Shown here: positions 52,201-64,000 of the stretch, piece by piece
Layout: each line of letters starts with the position of its first letter
Numbering within the stretch: position 1 is the stretch's first letter
Notes under the pieces: generated by a model
Told to the model about the DNA's origin: nothing
Database searches by the model: none
The model's input: only the letters and a program-made list of their open reading frames with translations
Assembly: GCA_003415625.1 (NCBI GenBank)
Contig: PYIU01000011.1
Span: 1-64,000 of the forward strand
Reading direction: 5' to 3'
Length of the DNA stretch: 64,000 bases
Origin: Aquanectria penicillioides
Lineage: Eukaryota > Ascomycota > Sordariomycetes > Hypocreales > Nectriaceae
Position numbers and translations under genes: made by a program

Positions 52201-53366
52201 AATAATAGATTGCGCCAGTTTACTTATAGCTAGATGCTTAATGCATTTAGGAGCCTTTCTACTATTTATTAGCAGTTATTCCTATTATTTTAATATGTAT
52301 ACTTTTATTGCAGTTATAAATCTTATATATCTACTAAAGCTCTTTATTAAATAAGCTAGTCTATTTAATATACTTTTGCAATATTGCAATTTAATACTGC
52401 CCTACTATAATCTTTAATTTTTTATTATTAATTTAATGCTAATTTTTAAATAAAAGCATATCTCTATTATTTATTGCCTCTATTTTATAGTTGCACTTCT
52501 GCTTTGCCTTAATATAGGCTATTATACTTTATATTGCTTATAAGCTATATAATATAAGGAGATAGTTTTGCTTGGCTTAATGCTTTAGATTTCCATTTTA
52601 AAAGGTTTAGTAGAGGTTAGCAATATATTAAGGGTTTAGCTGGCAGTTTTGCCTAATTGTTTAAGTGAATATAAGTGCCTTAAGGGGCACTTTTGCTATT
52701 GCAAGAAGATATAGCCTAGCCTATTGCTAAATAGAATTGGCTTCTTAAAAATCGCTTGCCAATACTAATTTATTTTATTTAACTGTAAGGGCTGTTATTA
52801 CTTTCTATACTCACTTAATCTATAGCATGCTATTTAATAGATTGCTTTTATTAATCTTATTGCTTGCTAGGCGCTTTATAATTATAATATATATGCCTTA
52901 TAATATTAATAAGTTAATGTTTAGTAATAGTAATAGTAATAAAGATTAATATTAATTAATTAATTAAAAGGATAAATTTATACTTGCCTTAAGATAAGAG
53001 AAGAAGCAGTTTTATATTTAGTTTAATAGTAGGCCTAAAGTGTATTCTCTCTTTTACCCTAATAATGCTATATATCTAGCTTAGCTATAAAAGAACACTA
53101 TATAATCCCTATTTAATGCAAAATTTAAGGATACAGTTAGAAAAATAATATATTAATAAATAATAAATAGCTTATTTATTTATTGCCTGCTTTCTTCACT
53201 CTTTTTTATACCCTTTTTCCCTTTCTCTTTTCCTCTCTTTTTGCGTTTTTATTTCTTATAAGTATACCCTAGTGTTTAATAACCCTAATTTTATACTTTC
53301 TTTTGCACTTATTAAATCTTTTTATTCTTTCTTTTTTTATATTTATAGGGGAAAAACCAATCTATA
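49276..53366. other. AT-rich stretch, no recognisable gene
   Basis: About 4 kb. It contains AAT/AGT runs at 49,300-49,345 and a GGCAGT hexamer run at 51,602-51,631, and otherwise A/T-rich sequence. Some stretches may be upstream parts of the Y1 gene or decayed unique sequence, but I cannot support a call. Confidence 0.55.
51602..51631. repeat. GGCAGT microsatellite
   Basis: About five units (ggcagtggcggcagtggcag) retain CA and CG inside heavily A/T-converted surroundings. Each CA and the CG follows a G. Confidence 0.9.
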
Positions 53367-53463
53367 GGCTAAGCTAAAAGAGAGGGCCGCTTAACTATAT
53401 TAGTTTTACCTTTAGGGGCAAAATTAATATAGCTATTAAGTAGCCTTCTCTTTCCACCTAGCC
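53367..53463. repeat. Foldback (imperfect palindrome), about 97 bp
   Basis: The left part (ggctaagctaaaagagaggg, then ccgcttaactatattag) is the near reverse complement of the right part (aattaatatagctattaag, then ccttctctttccacctagcc). The centre is near 53,415 at ttaggggca. It would extrude as one hairpin. It shares its arm sequence with the larger inverted repeat at 53,645-53,856. Confidence 0.88.
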
Positions 53464-53563
53464 TAAAAATAGATATAACCAAATAGGCATTTTGCTTTAG
53501 CCGGCCTAATTATATTAATTTTATACCTAAAGGCAAAATTAAATGTAAGTGCGCACTAAGCAA

Positions 53564-53767
53564 GAGGGCTGCTTAGGCTATATTAATTTCACCCCTAAGG
53601 GCAAAATTAAGCGTAAGTGCGCGCTAAGAGAGAGGGCTGCTTAGGCTATATTAATTTCACCCCTAAAGGCAAAATCAATCTTTAGCCTAGGCTAAGTAAG
53701 AGGGCCGCCTAGGCTATATTGATTTTACCCCTAGGGGCAAAATCGATCTTTATTAACTTTTTGCCCC
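53564..53767. repeat. 68-bp direct repeats carrying the foldback arm
   Basis: The word gagggct or gagggcc starts units at 53,564, 53,632 and 53,700, exactly 68 bp apart. Units hold ggctatattaatttcacccc and ggcaaaattaa, some with taagtgcgcgctaag. CpG and CpA are retained. Confidence 0.9.
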
Positions 53768-53856
53768 TAGGGGTAAAATCCAATATAGCTAAGCAGCCTT
53801 CTCTTTTAGCCTAGCCTAAAGATTGATTTTGCCCTTAGGGGTGAAATTAATATAGC
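53645..53856. repeat. Large inverted repeat, two arms of about 98 bp
   Basis: Left arm 53,645-53,742 and right arm 53,758-53,856 are reverse complements with only a few mismatches, separated by about 15 bp (tcgatctttattaac). Each arm holds a smaller palindrome centred on ccccta(g/a)gggg. One arm starts gctatattaatttcacccct; the other ends aggggtgaaattaatatagc. It could form a long hairpin in DNA or RNA. Confidence 0.92.
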
Positions 53857-53879
53857 TAGCCTAACCCTAAAAGGGAAGC

Positions 53880-54219
53880 TAAAAAAGATTTAGGTTTAAT
53901 AAAGAAAGATAGATAAATAGATAAATAGATAAATAGATAGATAGATAGATTAATTATAATAATTACTATTATATAATTACAATTATTATTATTATTATTA
54001 TCTTACTTTTGCTTTTACTTCTTTTCTCCTTTAATCCTTTTTTTTTTTTTCTTTTCCCTTCCTTCCTTCCCTCTAACTCTTCACTCTAATCTAATAGCTA
54101 AACACCGGTTTAGCCCCTATAATCTATTGATTGCGAGCATAAGAATATTACTATAGTAGTTTATCTTTCTTTTTCTCTTTCTTTTTCTCTCTTTCTCTCC
54201 CTCTTTCTCTCTCTCTTTC

Positions 54220-54265
<46 letters not shown>

Positions 54266-54460
54266 GCAATAATTTATTAATTGCAAGTATAAGAATATTA
54301 CTATAGTAGTCTATTTCTTTCTCTCTCTTTCCTTTTCTTTCTTTCCTTCTCTCTCTTTCTTTTACTTTCTTTTAAATCTTAGCACTATAAATTATAAATT
54401 TTTTATAGATCTACTATAAATCTTAGCACTATAAATTGCAAATCTATTTATTTTATTATT
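53880..54460. repeat. Microsatellite-rich spacer with (CT)n
   Basis: This holds a GATA-type run (agataaatagataaatag) at 53,905-53,950, ATT runs at 53,980-54,000, and a long pyrimidine tract at 54,160-54,370 including a pure (CT)n of about 20 units at 54,225-54,264. The flanking word agaatattactatagtagt occurs on both sides of the CT tract (54,142 and 54,291). No gene. Confidence 0.85.
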
Positions 54461-57400
54461 AAGATTTATAAGATTAATCTATTATTTTAATCCCCTTAAG
54501 AAAAGTTATTAGGCTAAAGGAACTAAAGTATCTATATAACTATATTTACTATAAATAATATTGCTTTCTTTCTTTTTAATACAGTATTAAATATATACTC
54601 CTTTAATACTATTTATAGTATTGCTAAAAATATAGTTAAAGTAAGTATTAATATTAGCATTAAATTATATAAAGAGGTCTTAAGATTTTACTATAAATAA
54701 TTTTATATTTATTAATAATGCTTTAATACTTTATAGTTAATATTACTTTTATTAAATAATGCTTTTAGCTTTATAAATCTATTATTAATTAGCTATAAAA
54801 TCTTTTTAAATAAAATGCTATAGCTAAAGTTAATTCTTTATTACTTTTATTACTTCTTTAATATACTATTGCCTTTTTATTATTAAATAGCTTTAAGTAT
54901 TGCTTACTTTAGGCTATTAAATAGGGCTATTAATACATTAAGTACTATTATTAATTCTATTAGCTATATAATGCATTAATATATTAGTTTTTATTAATAC
55001 TAGCTTAATATTTATTTAATTTTAATAGATTATATTACTATTATTAGCCTATTAATTTATTAAGATTTTATAATAGCTTTTAAATTTATATATTTAATAG
55101 CTATATATATTATAGGAAATTAAATTAAATATATTAATATAAAGGCAATTGCCTTTTTTATATTTTAATTAATTATAGTATTATATATCTTTTTAATAAA
55201 GTTTTATTTTATTTTTATTATTATTATTAAATTATTAGCTATTTACTTTTCTTTTAGAATTAATACCTTAAGTAGCTCTTTAAGCCTTTTATATTAATAT
55301 TAGCTTAAATTTTAAGTTTATTTAATTATTATTTTTATAAATTAAAAAAAAAAGAGATTAAAATAATATAAAGTAAGTATAGTTAGTAAAGTATAGTATA
55401 GTGCTAAAGCTTAATTTATTGCTAATAAAATAGCTTTTTATATTACTTTTATACTTTAAGTATATAGCTAGTTTATATAGCTAATTTACTTTAGCTACTA
55501 TAAGAAGCTTTATTTAGCCTTTAGTATAGCTAAATGCTAATAAAACCTTTTATTTAAGGTATTTATAGATTTTAAAAAGCCTTTTTAAGAAATTAATTAA
55601 TATTAAAAATACTATAAATAAACTATTCTTTAAGCTTAATAAACTAAAAATAGCTATATTAATTTATTGCTATTATTAGCCTATAGTAATAAGCTAAAGC
55701 AATAATATAAAGTAAAGTAAAGCAATTATTAGCTAATTTAGGCTATTAGCTAAAATTTATAATATTATTAGTATTTTAAAAGTTTAATATAGCTAGATTA
55801 ATATATAGTTACTTTACTTTATATAAACTCTTTATAATGCCTAATAGCCTAAATATAAAAGATATAAATGCTTATATATTTTTAATTAATAAAATATTAC
55901 TTAATTAATTTAAGGCTATTATTTTTTTTAAGCTTATTAATTTTAGCCTTTACTTTCTATTAGTAATAAACTAGCGCTTTATTTCCTTAATAGTAAGTTT
56001 AAATACCCTTAAAAAGAATATAAAAACTTTAGGAAATACTTTAAAAAGAAATTAATATAAGATTTATAAATAAAGCTATTTATTTTTAAAAAAGAATTTT
56101 ATTAATTAAAAGATTAACTAAAGTATTATTATAAATATTTACTATATAAGCATTAGCTTAAATATATAAATAAATATAATCTATTTAAAGTAAAATAAAT
56201 ACTCTTTTTAATTAATTATAGCTTAAATCTATTGCCTTTTTTATATAAATAGTATTAATATATTTAAATTATTTAGGCTTAAATAATTATAAACTCTATC
56301 TAAAAGCTATTATTACTTAACTTTAATATAAAGTATAGCCTTTACCTTTAAATAAAGTACTATTAATACAGCTATTATTAAACTTTAAATAGTTAAAAGA
56401 GTATTAGTTTAAAGCTATATCTATTTTTTAATATTAAAATAGGCCTAAAAAAACTTAAATAAAAAAATATTTATATCTTTATTTTAAAAGCTTATATTAT
56501 CTTTTATAATAATAAGTAAGCTATTATTAAAAAAGGCTAATAGCTTAAGTAATAAAAAGTTTTTATAGCTTAAATTAAATCCTAAAGGATAGAAGAAATA
56601 GTTCTTATAGCTTGTATACTCTTTAGCTAAATAGTTATAGTCTATTAAAAAATAGACTACTTTTACTTACTTTTAAGTAAAGCTATAAGCAGCAATATAA
56701 TAAATATTAATAGTAAAAGTATAAAAGATACTTTTAATATAGTTTAAATAGTACTTTTACTTAAGTTTTATATATAGCTAATATAGCCTAAAACTATATA
56801 GCTTATTTTAAGTACTTTATTAATAAGCTAATATATTTCTTTATTAAATTAGGCTATTATTAAATAGACTTAATTAAATACCTATAGTATTATTAGTATT
56901 TATTTAGCTTTAGCTTTAGCTTTTACTTTTACTTTAGCTTTAGCTTTAATTATAAATAAAAAGGCTAAAGCTCTTTATCTTAAAGTAGCTTTTAATACTA
57001 TTTCTATTCTTTTTATTAAAGCTATTACCCTTTAGCTTATTATTATTATTCTCTTTATTTTCTTTATTATTTTTATTTAGCTGTATTTATACCTTTTATT
57101 TAAGTGATTTAATCTATTTATTTACTTTTATTTTAATATTAATACTATAATTATATATATAAAAAGCTAGCTTATTTTTAGTTTAAAATGGCTTATATAT
57201 ATATTAATTAATAAAGTTTAATTAGCTTTTTATAAAGATTTCTTAAAAAGCTATTTACTTATTATATATAATTAATTATAATTGCTAGCTACTTAAGGCT
57301 TAAGCTAGCTTTATACTCTCTTTAAGTAAATTGCTAGTTAAGAAAACTAATTTAATATAAAATATAAGTAAATTAATATAGTATTTAGCTAAAGTACTTT

Positions 57401-57562
57401 TTAATAAAGATATCTTTTAGTAAAAAGGCTTAAATGCTAATCTTTATATTAAATATATTACTATAAAATATAGCTTTTAGACAGTATTAATAGTAAGCTA
57501 AAAGGTTTATTTAAAGAGATTAAAGGGTATATAAAGACCCTATTTATTATTATATAGTGCCT
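54461..57562 (-). pseudogene. Second copy of the Y protein relic (Y2), heavily mutated
   Basis: Direct copy of 45,924-49,025 with no net length difference. Differences are almost all C-to-T or G-to-A: ggtccccttaagg in Y1 is aatccccttaaga in Y2, tgcacactcc is tatatactcc, and tgctacctatag is tactatttatag. On the minus strand the same frame exists but with many more stops and G-to-A missense changes. The copy ends abruptly at 57,562 in the middle of the coding frame that in Y1 continues to about 49,275, so its N-terminal part is missing or displaced beyond the gypsy element. Confidence 0.85.
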
Positions 57563-60550
57563 ATATTATATATGTAAATTATATAATAAATAGTACTTTT
57601 AAATAATTGGCCTTTATATCTTTTAAGTAAAGGTTAATAATCTATAAGTATATTTATACCTTAAGACCTATTATTATAGTAGTCTTAAAATATAAGTTAA
57701 GTAAAGTTTAATATACAATTAATTATTACCTATAGTTAAGCTATTAATTTTAATGTAACTATAGAGCCTATATATATGCCTTTTAGTATAACCATAAAAT
57801 AAATAGTATAATAGTTTTATTATTAAAACTATTACTTTTAATATTATTTATAATAGAATAAATAAACTATAATAAATAGTAGTAATTACTTCTTTCTATT
57901 ATATAGCTATAGTCTTTATTAACTATCTAAAAGTTAATAATTTATAAAAGAATAATAGAAATACTAATAGAACTATTAGAATTAATAGTAAGAGCTAGAT
58001 AAATAAGACTAGCTAATTTAAAAAGGAATTCTTTCTCTTTTAAAACTAAACTATAATTAATAAGCTGCAATTAGCAAATCTAGCTATAATCTAAAGGTTT
58101 TAGACCTTTTTACTATAAAATCTAACTTATACTATAAAAGGAGTTATTTTAGTAGATTCTTCTATTTTTAATAAATTGAAGGATCTATTCTATTAAATAT
58201 ATAATAATAATAGCAAACTATAAAACATTAATTAGCCTTAAGAAGAAGCTTTTTCTATTTACTGAAATATTATTGACTAATATATAGTTATATTTACTTA
58301 AAAAATAGTTAAAAGCATTATTTTAAATGCTAAAATAATAGGATTAATGCTAGGGGAGCATTTAAAGGCATAATACTTAAGCTTCTTAAAGGACTTTAAT
58401 TGCAATTAAGAATCTACAGTTAGTTAGAAAGGATTTATTAGGAAAAAAGCAGTAATCTTTAATACCTTTAATTAAAGACTTTTAATAGAAAAAGGGAAGG
58501 AACTAATAGATAATCTACTATTTTTGTAAAGATTACTATAGGACCTATTTTAATAAAGAAAGGGGGATTTAATAGACCCTAAAGAATTAAAGGGTTTATT
58601 AAGTAAGGGCTAAATATTAATTTTAATTTTATTAAACTTAATGCTAGTAGGGATAAATCCTATTAGCAGCTAAAAAACCTTTAGTTTAGGGGAATTATTA
58701 AGATCTTTTAATACTATTAAGTAAAGTATAGAACTTAACCCTTTAGTAGCAATAGTGCAAGCAATCTATTAGTAATTAAAAAGAGTAAAACTATTAAATT
58801 AAGCGCTATTTATAGAGAAAGTTATTACTGCCTTAATAAATCTTATATTTTAGGCTTAAGTTTAGCCGCTAAGGGTAAGCATTTTAGTAATAGTTTAGAA
58901 TTATTATATTAGGCCTTTAGTTTTGCCTATTAAAGAGCCTTTACTAATTAAGTAAAGTTAGAAATTAAGGATTTATAACTAAAGCTAGCTTTATAACTTG
59001 CAGTACTTAAGGCATAAAAATAAAGGTATATTAAGCTATATAAATAGTTTTTTATATTAACTACCCTTAAAACTAATAATATTAAAACTGCCCTAATAAA
59101 ATATAAAAGCATTTAATTAAGTATTAACTTTTGCATTAAAGTTTTATAAGAATAATATTTAATTTTAAGATATAGGCCTCTTTAGCTTAATATAAAAAAA
59201 GGGAATATTAATAGTAAAGATATATTTTATAATAAAAAATAGATTATTTTTAGTAATATTAAACTATAGATTAATACATTTAGATTTTATTAAATAAATG
59301 CTAATTTTAATATTTAGGAATATATCTATATAAATCTATAGAGTTTATTCTATAGATTTGCGCTTATTTAGTATTACTATTAATTGAATTAAAATAAAAG
59401 GGAAAAGCTATAGAAATAATTAATTAATATACTATATGTATACCTTTATAAAGAATTTAAAATAAAGCTAAATAATGCAATAAAGTAGCTAAAATTAATT
59501 AAATATATTAAGACTAATATTATAAAAGACATTTTTATATAAGTATTTACTATAAAGGTCTTTATAAAAGAGTAGGCTTTTGGCTGTATAGCTAATATTT
59601 AGCTCCTTTTTGCAGTCTATATAAGACTGAATTTAAAGCTAAAAGTGCTTTATTTAGTATTAATAGTACAAAATATAAGATTTTTATTCTTAAGGGCAAT
59701 TAATAAAAAGTAATATTAGCTTAAAGATAAGCTTTAAGCTATACTTTAAGGGGTTAGTAGATCTAGCATAAAGAAGGCATTTATTACTAATAAAAGCAAT
59801 AGATCTAATAATGCAATTAAAAATAAAGAAATGCATTAAAGACGCTAAAGTAAGGGAAACCGTTTTAATAGATAATATTAAACTATACCTTTAAAGCGCT
59901 TTAGTAATTAAAAAACTTAATATAGAAACTTAATCCTAAAGAAGCCTAAAATGGATTAATAAAAGATAAAACCTTAATAAAATAATTAATTGTATAAATA
60001 ATAAAGAAATAATAACCATAATATATATATATTTGCTTAAAAGTAAAATAGCAAAAATTAACTGCCTTTATAAAGATTTAATTAATACTAATATTAAAAA
60101 GAAGCCTTAAATAGTAAAGCCAATCTTTTAAAGGTTTGGCTATACTATAATAATAAAGGATTCTATTAAAAATATTAAAAACTATTAAATAGTAAATATA
60201 TACTAGTAAAAGAAGGGGATAATTCTAATAAATTATTAAAAGGTTTTTTTGCTAAAAAGAATAAAGATAATTTAGCTTTTATAAAAGTCTATTATATAAG
60301 TAAAGAAAGAATAAAAGATATAAACTTTACATTAAAAATAAATTAAATTATTAAAGCTATAGGCAGGCCTAACTTTTATTAATATTTAAAAAAGAGAATA
60401 AATACTTACTTTAAGCTATTAATTAAGTTTAATAATAAAGGCGATTTTTGCAATATTTATATTAATATTAAAACTTTAATAGTTTTAGTTAATAAAGAAT
60501 AGTTAAAAGCCTATATAATAAAAGTAATATAAAAGCAATAAGCCCTAAAG
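57563..60550 (+). mobile_element. Probable 5' part of the Ty3/gypsy element (LTR/gag region)
   Basis: This precedes the pol relic in the same orientation. A frame can be followed in patches near 59,700-59,900 (RAINKKQYQLKDKL, AILQGVSRSSIKKAF), but I cannot identify a nucleocapsid zinc knuckle or the LTR ends. TGTAAATT at 57,573, close to where Y2 breaks off, is a possible LTR start; this is inference only. Gag is assumed from position. Confidence 0.45.
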
Positions 60551-60599
60551 AGAGTAAATAGAGTTAGCACTAATATAGAAATCCTAAAATTAGCTATTT

Positions 60600-63500
60600 T
60601 TAACTTTTATATATCTAGAATTGCTAGAAATAAAAAAGTATCTATATATTTTATAGTAACTATAGATATTATAAAATAATTAAAACTTAAAATGCTAATA
60701 GAAATAAACTTTCTATTTAAGTATAGAGCTAAAATTGATTTTATTAACTTTAGTATTATATTTCACTTAGCCTATAATATAATCTTTAGGGTAGAAGTAT
60801 TTTAAATATATTAGGAGAACTTTATTAAGGCAGTAATTAGCATAAGTATAGTGGTAATTGCACTAAAGGAAACTGCTTTTATTTAAGTTAATTAAAAGGA
60901 CCTTTTTAACTTTAGAGATACCTAAGGAAATCTAAAGGCCTATTACTTTTAATCCTCCTATAGCATTATTTTTAATACTATAGTAAATAAAACTACCTTA
61001 AGATTAGTTTAAATTTATAATACTAGTAATAAAAAGCTAGTTATAAAATAGTAATAATAAATAGAATAAATTGCTAATTATAATAAGGAGGAAAAAGCTA
61101 ACTATATTAAAATAGATAAAAGCATCTTTAGCCTATAGAGAAAGGAATTTAACTCTATAAAAGAATTTCTAGCTACTATAAAAGGGAACAATCTATTAAA
61201 AAAAGATAAAGAATTTAATTTATTTAAGGTTAATACTAGCACTTTAAGCTATAAAATTTTTAGACCTAAAGATATCTTTAATATTAAGAATAAGTATAGA
61301 GTATATATAGCCTATTTAAATTAAGTAATAGCAAAAAGAATTTACAATATAATAAATAGATATAATATTTATAGGGATAGAGGGATTATCTCTATACTTA
61401 AGGAAATAAAGATATAAGTAGACCTAATAGATAGATAGTAGAACTAAAAATATATAATTAGGAAATATCTATTAAGCGCTAAAAACTATACCTTATTAAA
61501 TAAAAAATACAATAAGCTATAAGCAAAAGGCAAAATAGAACTAATAAACTAACTGGCCCTAATAGTATGCCTTACTTTTATTGTTTAAAGGATAGTAAAT
61601 AGCAAAAGAAAAGGAAGAGTTATAGTTAATCTATAATTGCTTAATTAATTAGCTATACCTAATGCCTACCCTTTACTTAATTAATCTAATATTATAGCTA
61701 ATATAAAGGGCAAGAAATTTTACTTTATAATAGATAGATTAAGGTTTTTTTACTAGCTGCCTATTTTAAGTGCCTATAGAAACTATATAATTATTATATT
61801 TAATAAAGGACTTAAGGTTTTTAATATTATATTAATAGGATTTAAAAATGCACTAGCATTTATATAAAGGTTTATAAACTAACTTTTTAAAAAATATAAA
61901 CACTTTATGCAAGCCTATATTAATAATATAATTGTCTTTTTTAATACTTTAAATAATTATTTAAAGCATTTAAAAATTGTTTTAAGGTTAATATAAAATA
62001 ATAGGCTATAAATTGCAATAAAGAAATCCTTCTTTAGATACCCTATAGTATAGCTATTAGGTTTTATTATTAATAGTAAAGGAATCTATAAAATAAGCAA
62101 TAGATTAAAGGCATTTATAAAAATAATCTTTTTAAAGAACCTATTGGCATTTAAAACCTTTATTAAAATAGTAGGATACTTATAGTAAGAGATTTTATAG
62201 TATAATATTTAAATCTAACCTTTATAGATATAAAAAATAACAATGTTGCAGCAAGCTAAGGAGCAATAATTAATTTTAATTAAGCTATTAAAACTGGCTT
62301 AAAGGAAGAAAGCAATAATCTAAATGTTTAAACTAATAGAAAAAGAATTAAAAGCATTTTAGGACCTAAAAACCTTTTTAAAAATGCAGTTCCTTCTCTA
62401 TTATTACAATTTAATAAAGCCTTTATTTTTTAAGCTAAATATATATAAGAATGGATTTAAGTTATATATCTTTTAGCTCTATAGGGACTGGAATAGAATT
62501 AATATTTTAGGCAAGAATATTTTAGCTATTTAATTAAAACTAATACTATTTCTTTTAAGGTTAATTTCTTTAGTGGAATAGGGCTATAGTTCTATTAAAG
62601 TAAAAGTAATAGCAATTATTTAAGCTATTAAAAAGCTATAGAAAATAGTTTAATTTAACTGTAGTTTAGTTAATATTATAATAAATTATACTGCTATAAA
62701 AGGGATTATAATGCATACTTCCCTTAATATAATGGACTTTAATAAAGCTAACCTAAAGCTTGCTAAAATCTTTAATTATCTTTTTAGATTTAACCTAAAA
62801 ATATTTTATATTCCTAAAACCCTTAATGTAGTTCTAAATGCTCTTTTAAGGCTATTAGTGGAGGAACTACTCTATTAGTAAGCTATAGATAGCTGTTTTA
62901 ATAAGCTAAATACTAAAGCCAATATAGTAGAAGCTAATGCAGTTAAAATTGCAATATTATTTGGATTCTATAAGGAAATGCTTAAAGGATATAATAAGAA
63001 TCTAAAACTTAATAGAATCTACACTTATATTTAAGGGATTTAATAGAATAATGCTTAAAACCTATAGAAAAAGTAATATATAAACCTATTCTATCTATAG
63101 AAGCTAATAGAAAATAGATTGCTTTATTATATAGATTATAGAAGGCAGAAAAGACTTTATATTTTTAGGCTAGTAGTTAAAACTATTCTTATAACTATTT
63201 ATAATAACTTATAATATATTAAAATCTTTAAGATTTTATATAAATTAAGCTATATTTATTTCTATAGAATAAGTAAGATAGTAAGAAAGTTTATTGTATA
63301 TTGCCTAATATATAGGGAGAATTTAATAGATAGAAGACTGCTAATAGGTAAACTAAAGTTAATTTTTATAGTTTTATAATTGTTTTATACTATTGCATTA
63401 AACTTTATAACTAACCTTCTTAAAGTTATATCTATAGATATAGTATAGGCAATTCTAAACTATAATAAGCTGGATTAGCTATACTTAATAAACTATTTAT

Positions 63501-64000
63501 TTTTAAAGAAAACTATTTTTATATTAGGGCATTTAATATATACTATATAGAATTAGGCATTTATTCTATTAAAAGTATTGCTTTTATGCAATTAAAGAAT
63601 ATCTATATATATTCTTAGCGATTAAAACCTAAAGTTTATAAGCAATATATAAAGAGCTATATTAGCCTTTTTTAATATAAAGATCCTTATATTTACTATA
63701 TATTACTTTTAAACTAATAGTATATTTAAAAGGAAGAATTAAATAATAGAAATTACAATGCAGTATTATACTATTATAGAGCTAAATATACCTTAAATAT
63801 AGGCACTTTTAGCAATTTAATATAATTTAAATAATATAATTGCTTTAGCTATAGATTGCTTACTAAATAAACTGCTATATAGTTTTAAACTAAAGATAGT
63901 TATTAAATTTACTGCTAAAAGTAGGGTTGCTAATTAAGAAGCTAATAGAACTGTACTAAAGGTTTTATATAAGTTATACTTATAGAAAGTATAACTTTTA
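60600..64000 (+). pseudogene. Ty3/gypsy pol: protease, RT, RNase H, integrase
   Basis: All domains lie in one plus-strand frame (reference codons at 60,653, 61,589, 61,916, 62,438 and 63,239 agree modulo three), so there is no net indel over 3.4 kb. Protease-like part: TIDIIKQLKLKMLI, then FLFKYRAKIDF. RT: IPNAYPLL, GKKFYFIIDRLRFFY, VFNIILIGFKNALAFI, and catalytic box YINN at 61,916-61,927 where YIDD belongs (GAT to AAT twice). RNase H: KNGFKLYIFQLYRDW from 62,447, later FNYLFRFNLKIFYIPKTLN. Integrase: zinc-binding part with FIVYCLIY (second Cys of CxxC lost to Tyr), ISIDIV, ILSDQNLKFISNI near 63,612, then EITMQYY and YNLNNIIALAI. The 3' end and right LTR lie beyond the window. Inactive. Confidence 0.95.

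Overview
The window starts at a chromosome end. Bases 1-127 are a perfect (CCCTAA)n telomere, and everything after it is subtelomeric heterochromatin from what is almost certainly a filamentous ascomycete. The sequence is extremely AT-rich and TpA-saturated. Essentially every recognisable coding region is riddled with TAA/TAG codons sitting where CAA, CAG, CGA or TGG would fit, and repeated copies differ mostly by C-to-T and G-to-A transitions. That is the signature of repeat-induced point mutation (RIP). I see no intact protein-coding gene, tRNA or rRNA; the only open frames are 62-75 codons of low-complexity sequence. All gene calls below are therefore decayed pseudogenes, read through stop codons.

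Layout. (1) 0-17.5 kb: two successive subtelomeric modules. Each begins with degenerate telomere-like tracts, a short interstitial TTAGGG run in the inverted orientation, a purine-rich GATAGA tract and short tandem repeats. Each then carries a telomere-linked RecQ-type helicase pseudogene on the minus strand, pointing at the telomere (TLH1 about 3.8-6.9 kb, TLH2 about 12.1-15.9 kb). (2) 17.6-24.9 kb and 28.2-35.9 kb: two direct copies (A and B) of a 7.3-7.7 kb element carrying convergent coding relics I cannot name. A single-copy relic with an F-box-like N-terminus lies between them (25.4-26.5 kb). (3) 35.9-40.4 kb: a mildly mutated Ty1/copia pol fragment, an inverted partial copy of the A/B element (D), a 76-bp tandem array, and another partial copy (C). 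(4) 43-45.6 kb: minisatellites, including a 43-bp/138-bp hierarchical array. (5) 45.9-57.6 kb: a long unidentified minus-strand protein relic (Y1). Its last 3,102 bp are duplicated without any net length change at 54.5-57.6 kb (Y2), and a foldback cluster with about 98-bp inverted arms lies between the copies. (6) 57.6-64 kb: a Ty3/gypsy retrotransposon on the plus strand. Its protease, reverse transcriptase, RNase H and integrase all lie in one frame, and it runs off the right edge.

The helicases belong to a family typically found next to fungal telomeres; the rest are mobile elements or duplicated blocks. Nothing here looks like a working pathway. The value lies in the architecture: tandem telomere/helicase modules, nested and duplicated elements, unusual repeats, and a natural record of how RIP acted on each copy. 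Frames were read by eye through stop codons, so boundaries of decayed genes are approximate (tens to hundreds of bases).
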